A program made the position numbers and the translations under genes. From assembly GCA_026545765.1 (NCBI GenBank), contig JAIFAC010000008.1:519501-583500 (forward strand): DNA of 64,000 nucleotides, written 5' to 3'. How positions within the stretch are numbered: the stretch's first letter is position 1; every line of letters starts with the position of its first letter. The stretch comes from Plantago major (lineage: Eukaryota > Streptophyta > Magnoliopsida > Lamiales > Plantaginaceae). Below, piece after piece: positions 53,101 through 64,000 of the stretch. The notes beneath the pieces are model-generated. The model did not search any database. It was not told where the DNA came from and saw nothing but the letters and a program-made list of their open reading frames with translations.

Positions 53101-53799
53101 GACAACTAGTCTCTCGTGTGAATCTTGTTTTTTCCTTATTTTTTAATAATTGTGATATGCAACAAAAAATAATATAGACCTCTTTTTGGTAGTACAGTCT
53201 AATGTAAAATTATAGGCATATGATATGCATCTTCTCTTACTTTTCTAGAACCATCTTTTAATATAGTCACACAGGCGTAAGTAGCAAATGCCAAGTATAT
53301 AAGTAATTTCGTAATATCGTCCTATCAAATACCAAACCTAACCTACTTTCTAACCTACTTTAGGGAATTCCTTATTTTAGTTTTGCAGAACTTTCTTTAT
53401 TTAGAAACTTATGAATAGAAATCTTGTTTCCATATTAATTATTAAAGAATGATGACTTCAACAGTTCACAAGAGAAATGCAAGGGATCTTTTTACATATA
53501 CAACAACTCGGAAGATAGCTTTTTAGTTCTCCTTTTACTTTAATCTCAAAACTCTTCTATAAAATGAAATGAATGATGAATGGAAACAACAACTTGCTTT
53601 TATAGTAAACATCTAGAATATATTAAAAAAGTACACTCTACTAACTAGGGATATAACTTCATTACGTGTGACATCCAATTAAGAGGAGAAGGAACTCGTT
53701 GTGATATATAAGCTCTAGCCAGCCTAGCCTAATCTAAACTAGAAAAAGTTAACCTGAACTACAACAATACATTGAGATTTATCCATACCTAAAGGAAAA

Positions 53800-56700
53800 A
53801 ACTACACGAGGCGTCTAAGAATTCCCTGTGTCACCAAGTGAGTTTACCCCTTCTTTACATTGTTGAAGTCTAGATGATAGATAGAAGAGATCAAAGAGGA
53901 GCCTATTCTTTCTTACCTAAGATAATAAATTGTTTACTTAAAAACTTAGTCTTTGTAGTAGTCACTAATTGTGCATAGTATGTGTTATAGCAAAGACTAG
54001 GTTAATTTCTAAGATATGTATACCCGCTTAAGTCATTTATGTATGAACCCTAAGGAAATCCAGAACTAAGACTAACAGAAGACTCTTTCTAATATCATTT
54101 TCGAGTGACTCAATAAAATCATTAGGTTTCATACATAAGTGGAATGAACTTCTCGTATTTTAAACAACCTCAATAGAGTGAAATGCACAAATCATCACTT
54201 TACCCTATAGGAAGTAATCACTTTTATGGATTAACCACATCTTGTATTAGCGAAAATAGAGTTTACTACTTTTGCCCTATAGTCGGATGCAAGATTTAAG
54301 AATTTTATGATCATTGCTTTAGTAAAAACAAAAAACATGATTTCTTCAAAAACAAGAAGTTGGAAGTATCAAAATGATTTTCCCTATACAAATTGGATTT
54401 TTGAGGCCTTATTTTGAAGTTTTGTCATGCCACTAAGGGGTAAAACCTAGTCCAACCAATTTTATTAGTGAGAGGTAGTTCATTTTTGAGTAATCGACTC
54501 ATCACTATAGGTCAAGGTAAGGTTTTTAAAATTGACTAAGGAAGGATCCCTAAATTTCCGGAATTCTTCATCTACATATATGCCAAAGTAGTGTTTTTTA
54601 GGGACGAGAATATAGTATGTTCTCCTTAGTACCTTTCCACCTACACTATATACTATACTTTCTTTGGGTTTCTCTTTTCTTTACTACTAAGTCTTTACTA
54701 CTAGGGATACAAACTATGTATTTACTACACTCACTAACAGAACTATAAGTGTATACCAACTACTCCTTATTAATTAAAAATATAGTATTAATATTCATAA
54801 CAAGCTAGTATAGGATCAATTACTTATTATTTTATCTAAATTTATAGTTAAGGAATGAGAAAGAACTTTTATTATATTTACCTCTTATACAGCTTTATAG
54901 CATAGTAGAGTTCATACTTCCAGGACAAAGCTCCCTCATCAAGTTAGATTAGATAAGAATTTCTATTTAATAATAAAGTATCCCAATAAAGCTATTCTTT
55001 TTGTACGGAGGACGTAGATATGATAAAAACTAATAAAAAGATCTGACCTTTTGAATAACATTGTTTGGGTTATAATTTTCTAATGCTAAATAATTCTACA
55101 TCCCTGTGAGCTAGTATTAGCTGGACTTCCTATTTTTTTGTAGTATATGAAATGTGCCCTTATATATTTTCCACACCATACCACGATGTCTAAATGAAAT
55201 AATTTTAAGTAAGAAACTCTAGAAAGAAAGGAGAAACAAACCTCAAATAGAGATAGTACAAGGTTGTGTACTGACTCAGCAGGAAATTTAGATTTGAAAA
55301 CTAGGTAAAACCCCAGTATAATATCAAGGAGAGCATGAGTAGAAAACTGCAGTAAGATAAGACCGGAATAACTGGCATTCCAGAGAAAGAAAAAGAAAGA
55401 GACAAATCATATAAAATATCTGGGACATAACTTTCGTGGGCCTAAAACAAGTGAAGTTCGTCTATAACTTATACTTATTTCCAGCAACCTCTTTACTAAA
55501 TCCTCGGTTGGATAAACACGATTCCTGATATCTCTTTATTTATATAATTAGTTATACACCCAACTAAGGCTGAGCGAAATAAAGCTACGTTTTAAAAGTG
55601 CTAAACAGTTCTTGCAAGACAAGATAATTAAAGAATTCGAGGTAAAAAGAAATATCTCTTAATATAGGCAAATAAGATTTCTACCAGGATACTAATAACA
55701 TTTTGAACTTATCTCTATGCTTTTGCTTCTATTTAGTTAATAACCATTATTATGATCCCTTTATTTTTTTATTCTTCCCAAGAACTGATTGTATGTGAGA
55801 AATTATTAACCAAGTCCACTCGGTTGTCCTGTCACTAAGCTATATTAAGGGTCTTTGGAGAATTTACGTTGCACAAAACTATATAGTACCTCTTTGAATA
55901 TGATATAATTATCTATCTCTGAGGTATTACACAATACACAATACATTATGAGTTTGGTTTCTATAACCAGTCTGTCTGAGTTATGCACGAATCCAGTAAA
56001 GTGTTACAACAAATATGTTTAACAAAATCATAGTAATTAATAACTTGTGCATGTATGCTTTGGACAGTATTCTTCTTTTGGTAAGGTGTATAGTTCATTT
56101 ATATTGGTACTAAATAATTGTATCCTTTCAGTTCTGGATATTAAGTAAACTAAAAATAACGTGTTTTGCCTCTTGTTCATGATAAGACTCCTCAGTTATG
56201 TTAGATAGTTATGTTCCTATCTCTGCTCGAAGGAAGTATGCATTTATAGTACTATATACTCATTTAATCATGTACACGTTATAATTTAGAGTTCTACTGT
56301 ATATATGCTCTCTTCCTCTTTCAACTATTTTCTATTGAATTCTACGATATCTCCAACACTACTACACAACATGGCCTTTCAAAGTATTCTATGTATGTGC
56401 CTAATAATGATCTAAGTCCTGCCTTTGTCTTTGAAATGTTATCTTCATTATTTGTGTTGCGTTGTAGTCTTGAATCTTATTCTTATGCACTCTATTATAG
56501 GCAGTACTTCCCTTTAGTGTCATATAGGGTAAATTTAGATTGTGTTTTGGGTTATTTAATAGGCTTTGGGGTTAAGCATTCTAATTTCTAACGGTTGTCT
56601 TATTAGCTAGGGTATATAAAGGGTATATAATAAGGGACTCGTTTTTTTTCTTGTGTAAGGATTACTTAGTTTTTATTGTATATTCACTAAGCTGTATTCT

Positions 56701-57700
56701 ATTAGGCGTTTTAGGTATATTGTACTATGAAAACATGGCCTATTATGAGGTTTCTATTTTTATGTGGGTATTGTATTTCTATGGGTATTGGTAAATTATA
56801 ACTCTAAGTGTAAAGAGCAAAGTAACTTATGTAAAAAAGTCTTCCCTAGTAGTGTACTTAGTAATTTTATAGTATTCTAGCTCTACTTACATTTTGTAGT
56901 TTAATCTTGTTATAGAATGTTTCCGTGCTTACTACCCTTACCTTAATAAATGTATATTATATGGAAAACCAAGCTCTTTCGAGAAATCTTTTATTATATT
57001 CTACTACTGCTATAGATCACTTCTACTACGAATGAGTTCTTTTTTTTATTATATTTCCCTTTCCTCATTGTTGTTAAGTACTGGTGAGAGCATTATGTAG
57101 GCAAAACCCATGTATTAGGACATTTAGTTGAGTATAGGAAAATTGGGTAGATTTCCTTTGTGCAAGTCTTTTATAGAAGAGATAGTAGTGATACTTGTTA
57201 TCTTTAGTATATGATTTTCTTATAGTACCTTACCTTATAAAGTAGCCATGTTACGTGCCTTGATTGATAAATAATATTTCATAGGTGAAGACTCAATTAG
57301 GGTTTATGCTTAGGAGTTCCGTGGAGTTCAATTACACGTTAGACTGTTCCTTACTCAATCTACGCATTCAATTCATTTTTATTAGTATTAGTTCTACTCG
57401 CTTCATATATAGTATAGCTTAGATAAAAAGAAGATTCCTATCATTTCCCTAAAAGAACTGAGCTAACATTGTTATATTAGTAATTTGTTCCTAATGTTTT
57501 AAGAAGTATGTATCTAAGCACTGTTAGTTAATAAGTGAGTGTTTAAGTAAGGTGTTATTGCTCTTGTACTTGCTAACACTATAGAAGGGCTAAGACTTGT
57601 ATATGTTATATCTCCTCCCTTCCTATATTATAGTTGCTGTGTAAAGATCTACACGTATGACCCTTAGTATAGAGGAATTGAAAGAACAAAAATATACATA
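53800..57700. other. CpG-poor spacer block
   Basis: Counting by eye from 53821 to 55200 gives about 11 CpG in 1,380 nt, against about 30 expected. No gene is recognised. The longest listed open frame, 66 codons at 56391-56591, has no known motif. Word usage resembles the CpG-poor blocks at 23.6-26.3 and 31.7-35.2 kb, but no long shared repeat was found between them by eye. Confidence 0.5.
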
Positions 57701-57764
57701 CTCATTTTTTTTACTCTACCTTATACAAAGATGCAAAAATAAAGACCTTTAATGATATACCTTC

Positions 57765-57794
57765 ATATATAATATATAAATATATATATATATT
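57765..57794. repeat. AT microsatellite
   Basis: A run of AT dinucleotides, interrupted twice, inside AT-rich spacer. Confidence 0.8.
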
Positions 57795-60495
57795 TTTTAT
57801 ACGTACCACTTTTAGGATTTGTTACTTTAATCATTAATTGCCTGGACCAATTACAGCCTATAACTCCTACTATACTAGATAAGAAAGATTCTTGCTATTT
57901 TCCTCATCATGATCGATTCTAAGTTTAAGGTATAATCCAAGTATCCTAGTTTTCTATAGGTAAACTTTAAAATCTTTATATTAAGTGAAAGTCGCATTTC
58001 ATATATATAAACACAATTTCCAAAAGAAAAGAAGTTGTAGCCCAAGTACATCATTATTTCTTGTTGTCTGTAAAATTACTTCATTCATACTGTAAGATGG
58101 ATTCTATTCCAGGACAAATTCTAAGATAATAAAATGTAAGTCCTCAAGAGCACCGGACTTTGGTTGAAAGTGAGAAAATAACTGTCCAGTCTTTCATAAT
58201 AAAGTAGATAGTAGCTCACGAGAGAGAAAAGACATGTAAATTCAAGAGAAAAAGAAAACTCATTTTAGGAAAAGAAAAGTTATCACACGTAATAGTCGGA
58301 TCCTGAAAAGAAGTGCAATTAGATTCCAAGTTTTGCCTAGAGGATACTTCACGTAGTAAATAAAGACTCATAAATGAGAGCCTGCCCTTAGTTTAATATG
58401 GAAAGAAAAGATCGAGAAATAAGGTTACAATTGAATTTCAAACAACGAATAGAGGAAACCCAAGGACCTCATATAACAGGCACAGGATAAATCGAAGTTA
58501 ACCTCTTTGCAGACATTCATTTGTCATGTAGACTTTATCAATCAACCTTGAATAAAAATTTTTTCTTATTGTGAAGAGGAATAACTTAAACCGAGAATGA
58601 ATCTCCGATATATCAAAAAGTTCTATATTCTAGTAAAATATTGTTGTTGGGTAAATCCCAGTATTGCACAACTCAGGCAAGCATTATTTCACTCCTGTGA
58701 CTGGAGTTATTTCTTAAAAATATAGAAAAGTGTAGCCAAGAATAAGTGTGTATGTAAGGTGAGTAGAATGCGTGCGGGTCGAACTATAACGTAGAGAAGT
58801 CCTGGAAGTTCCTGTATTTTTCATTATAAGCAAAAAAAAGGTATAATAGTACTATACAAATTCACCATAGAATTCAATATAGGTGTTGGGAAGTTGATTG
58901 CAGAAAAGAAGAGAGAAAATGAGATACCGATTACTTGCTAATTACTAGCTAGTTTCTATCAAGGTTAGAGCAGAGGTTCTATTCTAGGAAGGAGAAGATT
59001 TCTAACATGTATAAGAACAGGGCTCTTTGTTATTATATCCATATATCCAGAAAAAGTCGCCTTTGGAAACTGTCCAGTATAGATATAGATTAAAAAAACC
59101 TCTTACAAGCACCTACGCATAAAGGAAAAACGCTTAGAAAGTTTCGTCGGAGTTGAGATAGACACTGTTTCTACGATCTTCCTTATTATATAATTCATGT
59201 CCAATTCGAAAGTTTTTCCTTTAGTGTTAGTGATATAATCGACAAGTGCGAGTATTTGTCTTGGCCTCTAATATAAAAAACCCGAAGTCCTGGAATACCT
59301 ATATAAATACTTCACTTCAATCTACTTCATCTATTAGATTTATTAGAAAAGAAACAAGGAAATAATTTTAATTTGACTCGAGAAGATAGGTATATGAATT
59401 AGTTTTTCCTAACGTGTAGAACGCCTATAATAAAAATAATTATGTTTTGTTTTCGTTGGGGAGTCTACAACTAGAAATAATTAGATTTGGAATCTTAAGT
59501 GTATAGGAAAGAAATTAAGGTCTCTATTGTAGTCTTTTATAAAAGTTTCTCTATTCTCTATCATGTTAGAATATTCTCTTTCTAGCGAGATTAGAATAGA
59601 AGTCAATTTATTTGTACATAATATAAAAAATATAATGATCGGATCAGGAAGGATGGAATGGAGTACTATGAAAAATATAAGAAATGTACTCATACAAAAT
59701 GAAATATTATAAATTAGGAGTTAAATACTGTTTATTAAGTAGATCTAGTATTTTTCCTGGCAGTGTTTTAAAGTTGGGTGATAGATAACCTCGAAACGTT
59801 CGTTGAATTACATACTTCTTTAGTTATATAAACCTTACTGGACATCTTTCATAATTCATATTTTATTCAACAATTCAACAATCTCACAAAGACTATTTTC
59901 ATTTCAACTAACATAACAGTAGTTATCAGGTACATAATCATAATTAAAAAATAATTAAAATGGTATATGCAGTTTACGTTGGGTTGGAAACACACTGTTC
60001 ATAGACAATATTTGAATGAACTTTTCCCTTCTTTTTTTTTCTCAACTCTTATACTAAGAAAGGTTTTCTAAAAGAAAAGAATGGTGTCTAAGGCTTTCAT
60101 TTTACATAAGTTTTCAATTTTTTTGTAAGCAGTTCACCAAAAATTCTATTTATAAGGACAAGGTAAGGCTTACCCGTAGCAAAACAAAGAGGATATTATC
60201 ATCATCTCTCAATAATTTTGGTTCTGAATTCTGAATGTTGTAGGTCATTTACAAAACAAAATAATAAGACAATGCTCAAAACCTATTTCCAAACTTTTAC
60301 CGATCGATATACGATTAAGTTACTAAGATAAAATAATATTTATCATAGTATGAGTCAGCTAAGCATATGTCTTTAAACTAAAGATAAAGGGAAATATTTC
60401 TATTTGCATGTCGGCTAAAGTCTTTTGTCTCTCCTAACGCTTTTTGGTAGTGTAGTTATGGTACGTGGTACGAATTTATAAAATTAATACCTGTC

Positions 60496-60523
60496 TTTAC
60501 TCATAAAACTTTACTCATAAAAC
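60496..60523. repeat. 14-bp tandem duplication
   Basis: Two adjacent perfect copies of TTTACTCATAAAAC. Confidence 0.9.
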
Positions 60524-62034
60524 CCAAAGTCTGATTGAGGGGTTTATCTAATTAATTAATCTTCAGTCAACATGATAACCTATTTTCTTTCCTTACCTTA
60601 GTGCTTACTTAATTAAATTAGAAAGTTTTAATGAAAAATGCACACATAGTATTATTTTATCTATCCTGTTAGTGTGGTGTATGTATGATACAATGATTTC
60701 CTCTTTATATTATAATTTATATTATAAGAATAAGAGCCTTCCTAATCTAATCCAGCCTTAACTCTAATGTTCTTCCATTTTCTTCCAATTTATTTACTAA
60801 CTTTTTAGGATTCTTTAATGTCTTGATTTTTGACTTGGTGCATTTAGATGGTTTTTTTCTACTCCTTCTGCCCTTCAAAAAAGTATGGAAAGGAGCTTAC
60901 TAGAAAATCTGAAAGATTATAGCACATATAAAGAGAAAGGCTGATGTTATATTTTGGATAAATAGAGTAGACTTATTTCGTAATTTCCAAAGTTTCTCAT
61001 AAAGGGTATGTCATCTTTGAAAAATAGCAACCCACAAGTATACATGGATACGCAGAAAAATCAGAATAAGGAATAAGAGAAATGATTGTGACTAATTATA
61101 TGAGTGTCAAAAGCCTGCAGGTACGCAACTGTTATATCCTTCATCAGTGTGAACAGGTAAATCAATTATAAGAACTCGTATTTACGTTTTAATTAAGAAG
61201 AGATAGAATTATATAACGCTTCTATTTCCATTAACACAAATTATTGATATCTGAGAACATACCTTTTTTTGTATTGACTAAATACAACCATCTTTTATTT
61301 CCGCAGTGCATTTCATTCCTTAATGAATTTATTTGTTATAGAATTTCTACAATGAAAAGAAAAAAGTTTTCCTTCCCTTTACTGACGAAGGTAAAATTTT
61401 GTCCTGAAGCACGGAACATAGGAGAATAATACAACACGTTTGAAATTTATCAACAGGAACTTGTGGATTTTTGGATATTTTTAAATAGTCCTAATTATAA
61501 TCGACCTTATAGTATTCTAATAGAAAAGCAACTATGTTGTTGTCCATTTAGGGCTTGAAGCCAGACTTGAAAAAAAATAGAAGTAAGTCCCTCATTATAT
61601 ACAAATTATACAAATACATATGTATGGGAATGCTTTCTTTATGTTATGGTTATTACGATCAGACAATAAAATAGTTTACAAACGTTTTTTTCAGTGGGAC
61701 CTTGTGCTGGTTAGGATCTATTTTCCTTTCAATGAGTGAGTCCTAGTTCTTTAATATTAACTATAGATTAAAAAAAATAGTCCAGGAAAAGTGTGCAATA
61801 TTTGCTTTGCTTGAATTTAGTAAGTAAATGGAACCAAGTATATAGGTGTCCTACAGGTGTTGAAGCATAGATCCAAAACAAACAAAAGAGAAAGAAGTAG
61901 TATAATGTAGCGGGTATATTGAGTAGGACAAAATCATATAGTAGGATGGGAATATCAAACAAGACTGGCAGTGTAAGCCGACTGGGTAAATTTATCAAAA
62001 GTCTTCTGCGCAGTTATCTCTACTAGAACTATAT

Positions 62035-62056
62035 CTTATAGGAGACTTATAGGAGA
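62035..62056. repeat. 11-bp tandem duplication
   Basis: Two adjacent perfect copies of CTTATAGGAGA. Confidence 0.88.
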
Positions 62057-64000
62057 ATAGTTCAGGTAGGCTTCTCTTTATATTACTACTGACATAAGTA
62101 ATAGGTACTTTCCGCTTATAGTTCAATTCTTTCCTTTCTCCCCTCTATGCCGGAAAAATAGGATAGAATATACAAATTGATTTGCATGCATAGATATATT
62201 ATCTCTTAGTTATTATACTTCTAGTTATAGGTTCGTCGTTAGAAACAATTTATAGTGTGAAATATGGGTTTGTTTAAGTTTCTTACTGTTATGTTAGCAA
62301 ATTGGAATTAAAGTAATTAAAGTATAAAACTTATATGATTGTCCAAATAAAAAAATACTGGGCACTGACTTACCATTACTCTTGATAAACCTGAAGTTAT
62401 AATACGAAAAAACAGAAATTGGAACTGGCTTACTTACCACGGTCACCCGTGTACATAATTTGGCGTTTACCTGATCATGACTAAAAACTAAGAAGAAAAA
62501 GATTTTTATTTATCTTAACACCCACTCTACGGTGCACGATCCATAAAGTTATCAAGATATTTATAGGCTGATTTCACGTTCTTACTTAGTAAGTTCTTAT
62601 AATATAGTTTCTTTTTGTTAAACCACGTTGTTGCCCCTCTTTATTTATATACCCACCTTTTAAGATTAGATTAGTTGGGATTTTTATTTGTACCTCAGTG
62701 AGACTATGTCGTAAGTTTTACTACCATATTCGGTGCTCAGCTAACTCGCAGATTGTGCTTCTTGGGATGGAAATATGTACGAATTTATGAAATTGATATG
62801 AAGGAAAAAAAAAGAGACATTGACAACAGAATTCTGCCTTAATTATAGATACTTATAGATAGATGAAAAATGATTCATACAGAATCGAGTTCCTTATCCT
62901 TTAATTAGAATTAGTTTTAGTACTATTGTAGTTTGGTTTTGCCTCTGATTAGATACTAGATGATACTTTATACTACATACAACGTAATGACTTATTATGA
63001 ATGACTTGATTTATTATACTTTGAATTATTTTGAAAGAGAAGGTCCACCTGACGAGGTCGAAAGAAAAAAATAGCATATGTAAAACAAAAAAAGATGATA
63101 CAGGTCATAATTTAGAGATCCAGTAGTTTAGTATTAGTATATGAATGTAGAGAATATAATAACGAATTGGGCGCACATGAGAGCTGGTTATTATAGATTA
63201 TTATAGAAGTATATGCGAGAAAGAAAAAATAATAAAAATAATAGGGAAATACAACAATCCTAGAAAAAGAACATTTTTGCTTGTTGGGTATGCTTAAGAA
63301 ATCTATTAATTAATTACAACCATACGGCAATTTTTGGACTTTCTCCTCTTTCATTATCTGCGTGCATTTTCTAAGGCGGAATTTATTTACTAAGGAGAAT
63401 GGTGTACTCTTTCTTGCTGCTTGTACTTATCTAAGTAAACTCCACCCAATGAATTCTCTGTATTCTTTATAAATCTAAACTCTCTTTACTGTCCACGTTT
63501 TTCAAATAAATATTCTAGAGTGTTTCGGGGAAGGTATTGTCGAATCGACTAAGTAGTTAAAGTTTAAAGTCCACTTAGACTAAGAAGGTGTCAAATTAAT
63601 TATAAATCGTATAAAGGGAGATTCTTTTCGGCAGAAGAATAGAAATATATAAATGACGAACTAGGTTGTTAGATGAATTTACTATGTTATGGATCGAGGA
63701 TGTATACACAAATTCTTTTATCTTACTTATGCGGAGCAAGGTTACCTTACCTAAATTTGTTTTGATTGCTACAACAAGAATATAGTACGAATTAATGAAC
63801 GTTGTCTCTTTTTTCCTTGCTAAATGAAATAAATGAAAGGCTAAATAATAGATAAAAAATATTGTGATGAGTCCTTTTCCCGGTTACTTGTAAGGTTCTA
63901 AAAGAAAGTCTTATAATAATAATAAGTCGTCAAAAAAGGTTAAATCCTTGCTGTGTATCATTTCCGCATAGTATCATTCCTCGAATACGTAGTAAAAGAC

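Larger units (their letters stand above)
35787..53800. other. Gene-free AT-rich spacer (18 kb)
   Basis: No gene, structural RNA, intron core or mobile element is recognised on either strand. The longest open frames are 95-106 codons, at 39683-39970, 40178-40489, 41281-41568 (minus) and 52226-52546. They have no recognisable domains and are within chance expectation. Two of them near 40,200-40,500 overlap on opposite strands. The stretch contains AT microsatellites, a TTGA run and two tandem duplications listed separately. CpG is mostly at normal frequency. Confidence 0.55.
57700..64000. other. Gene-free AT-rich spacer
   Basis: No gene is recognised. CpG frequency is at or above expectation, for example about 14 in 59041-59460. 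An AT microsatellite and two short tandem duplications are present. Open frames reach only 76 codons (61768-61998, minus). Confidence 0.55.

Noticed and set aside
57455-57485. Possible minus-strand tRNA, from a TTAGCTCAGTT motif
   Set aside because: The rest of a cloverleaf is missing. It is probably a chance match.

Overview
The window looks like plant mitochondrial DNA, most likely from a seed plant with a very large, gene-poor and AT-rich mitogenome. The diagnosis rests on four loci: rps13; a nad1 exon flanked by group II intron halves; a nad3-like gene; and trnK(UUU) with an ordinary cloverleaf. The order rps13 - 3' half of a trans-spliced nad1 intron - nad1 exons b/c - 5' half of the next trans-spliced intron is the arrangement known from seed-plant mitochondria. 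By eye, intergenic G+C is roughly 30%, while the genes are about 43-45%. Most known seed-plant mitogenomes are near 44% throughout, so the spacers are unusually AT-rich. I cannot name the species. The missing nad1 intron 2 (i477) recalls non-Pinaceae conifers and Gnetales, but it has probably been lost elsewhere too.

Layout. Bases 1-14,600 are gene-free AT-rich DNA, apart from a 144-bp diverged repeat at 481-624. Bases 14,680-16,460 form one plus-strand gene island: leader, rps13, intron i394 3' half (domains V and VI visible), nad1 exon b+c as one continuous 275-nt exon, then intron i669 5' half, whose distal end carries the inverted partner of the 481-624 repeat. Bases 16,461-35,270 are gene-free. 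Bases 35,271-35,786 form a minus-strand island, trnK followed by a nad3-like reading frame, with trnK enclosed by an inverted repeat. Bases 35,787-64,000 are again gene-free as far as I can see.

How the genes fit together. rps13 is a small-ribosomal-subunit protein. nad1 and nad3 are membrane subunits of respiratory complex I. trnK serves mitochondrial translation. The nad1 piece is not a complete gene: exon a must be joined from another transcript through i394, and exons d/e through i669. Neither partner was found here. The nad3-like frame matches the family only up to the conserved DLEV motif, carries a hairpin-shaped in-frame insertion, and ends in an unrelated tail.

The intergenic DNA is not uniform. 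Several blocks of a few kb have very few CpG dinucleotides, while others have about as many as their base composition predicts. Short perfect tandem duplications of 10-22 bp are scattered throughout. I found no CRISPR array, IS element, rRNA gene, intact transposon or recognisable viral element. The remaining open frames (about 60-108 codons) are what chance predicts at this base composition. I did not find a convincing new multi-gene system; the most interesting points are the nad1 exon fusion, the altered nad3 and the compositional mosaic.
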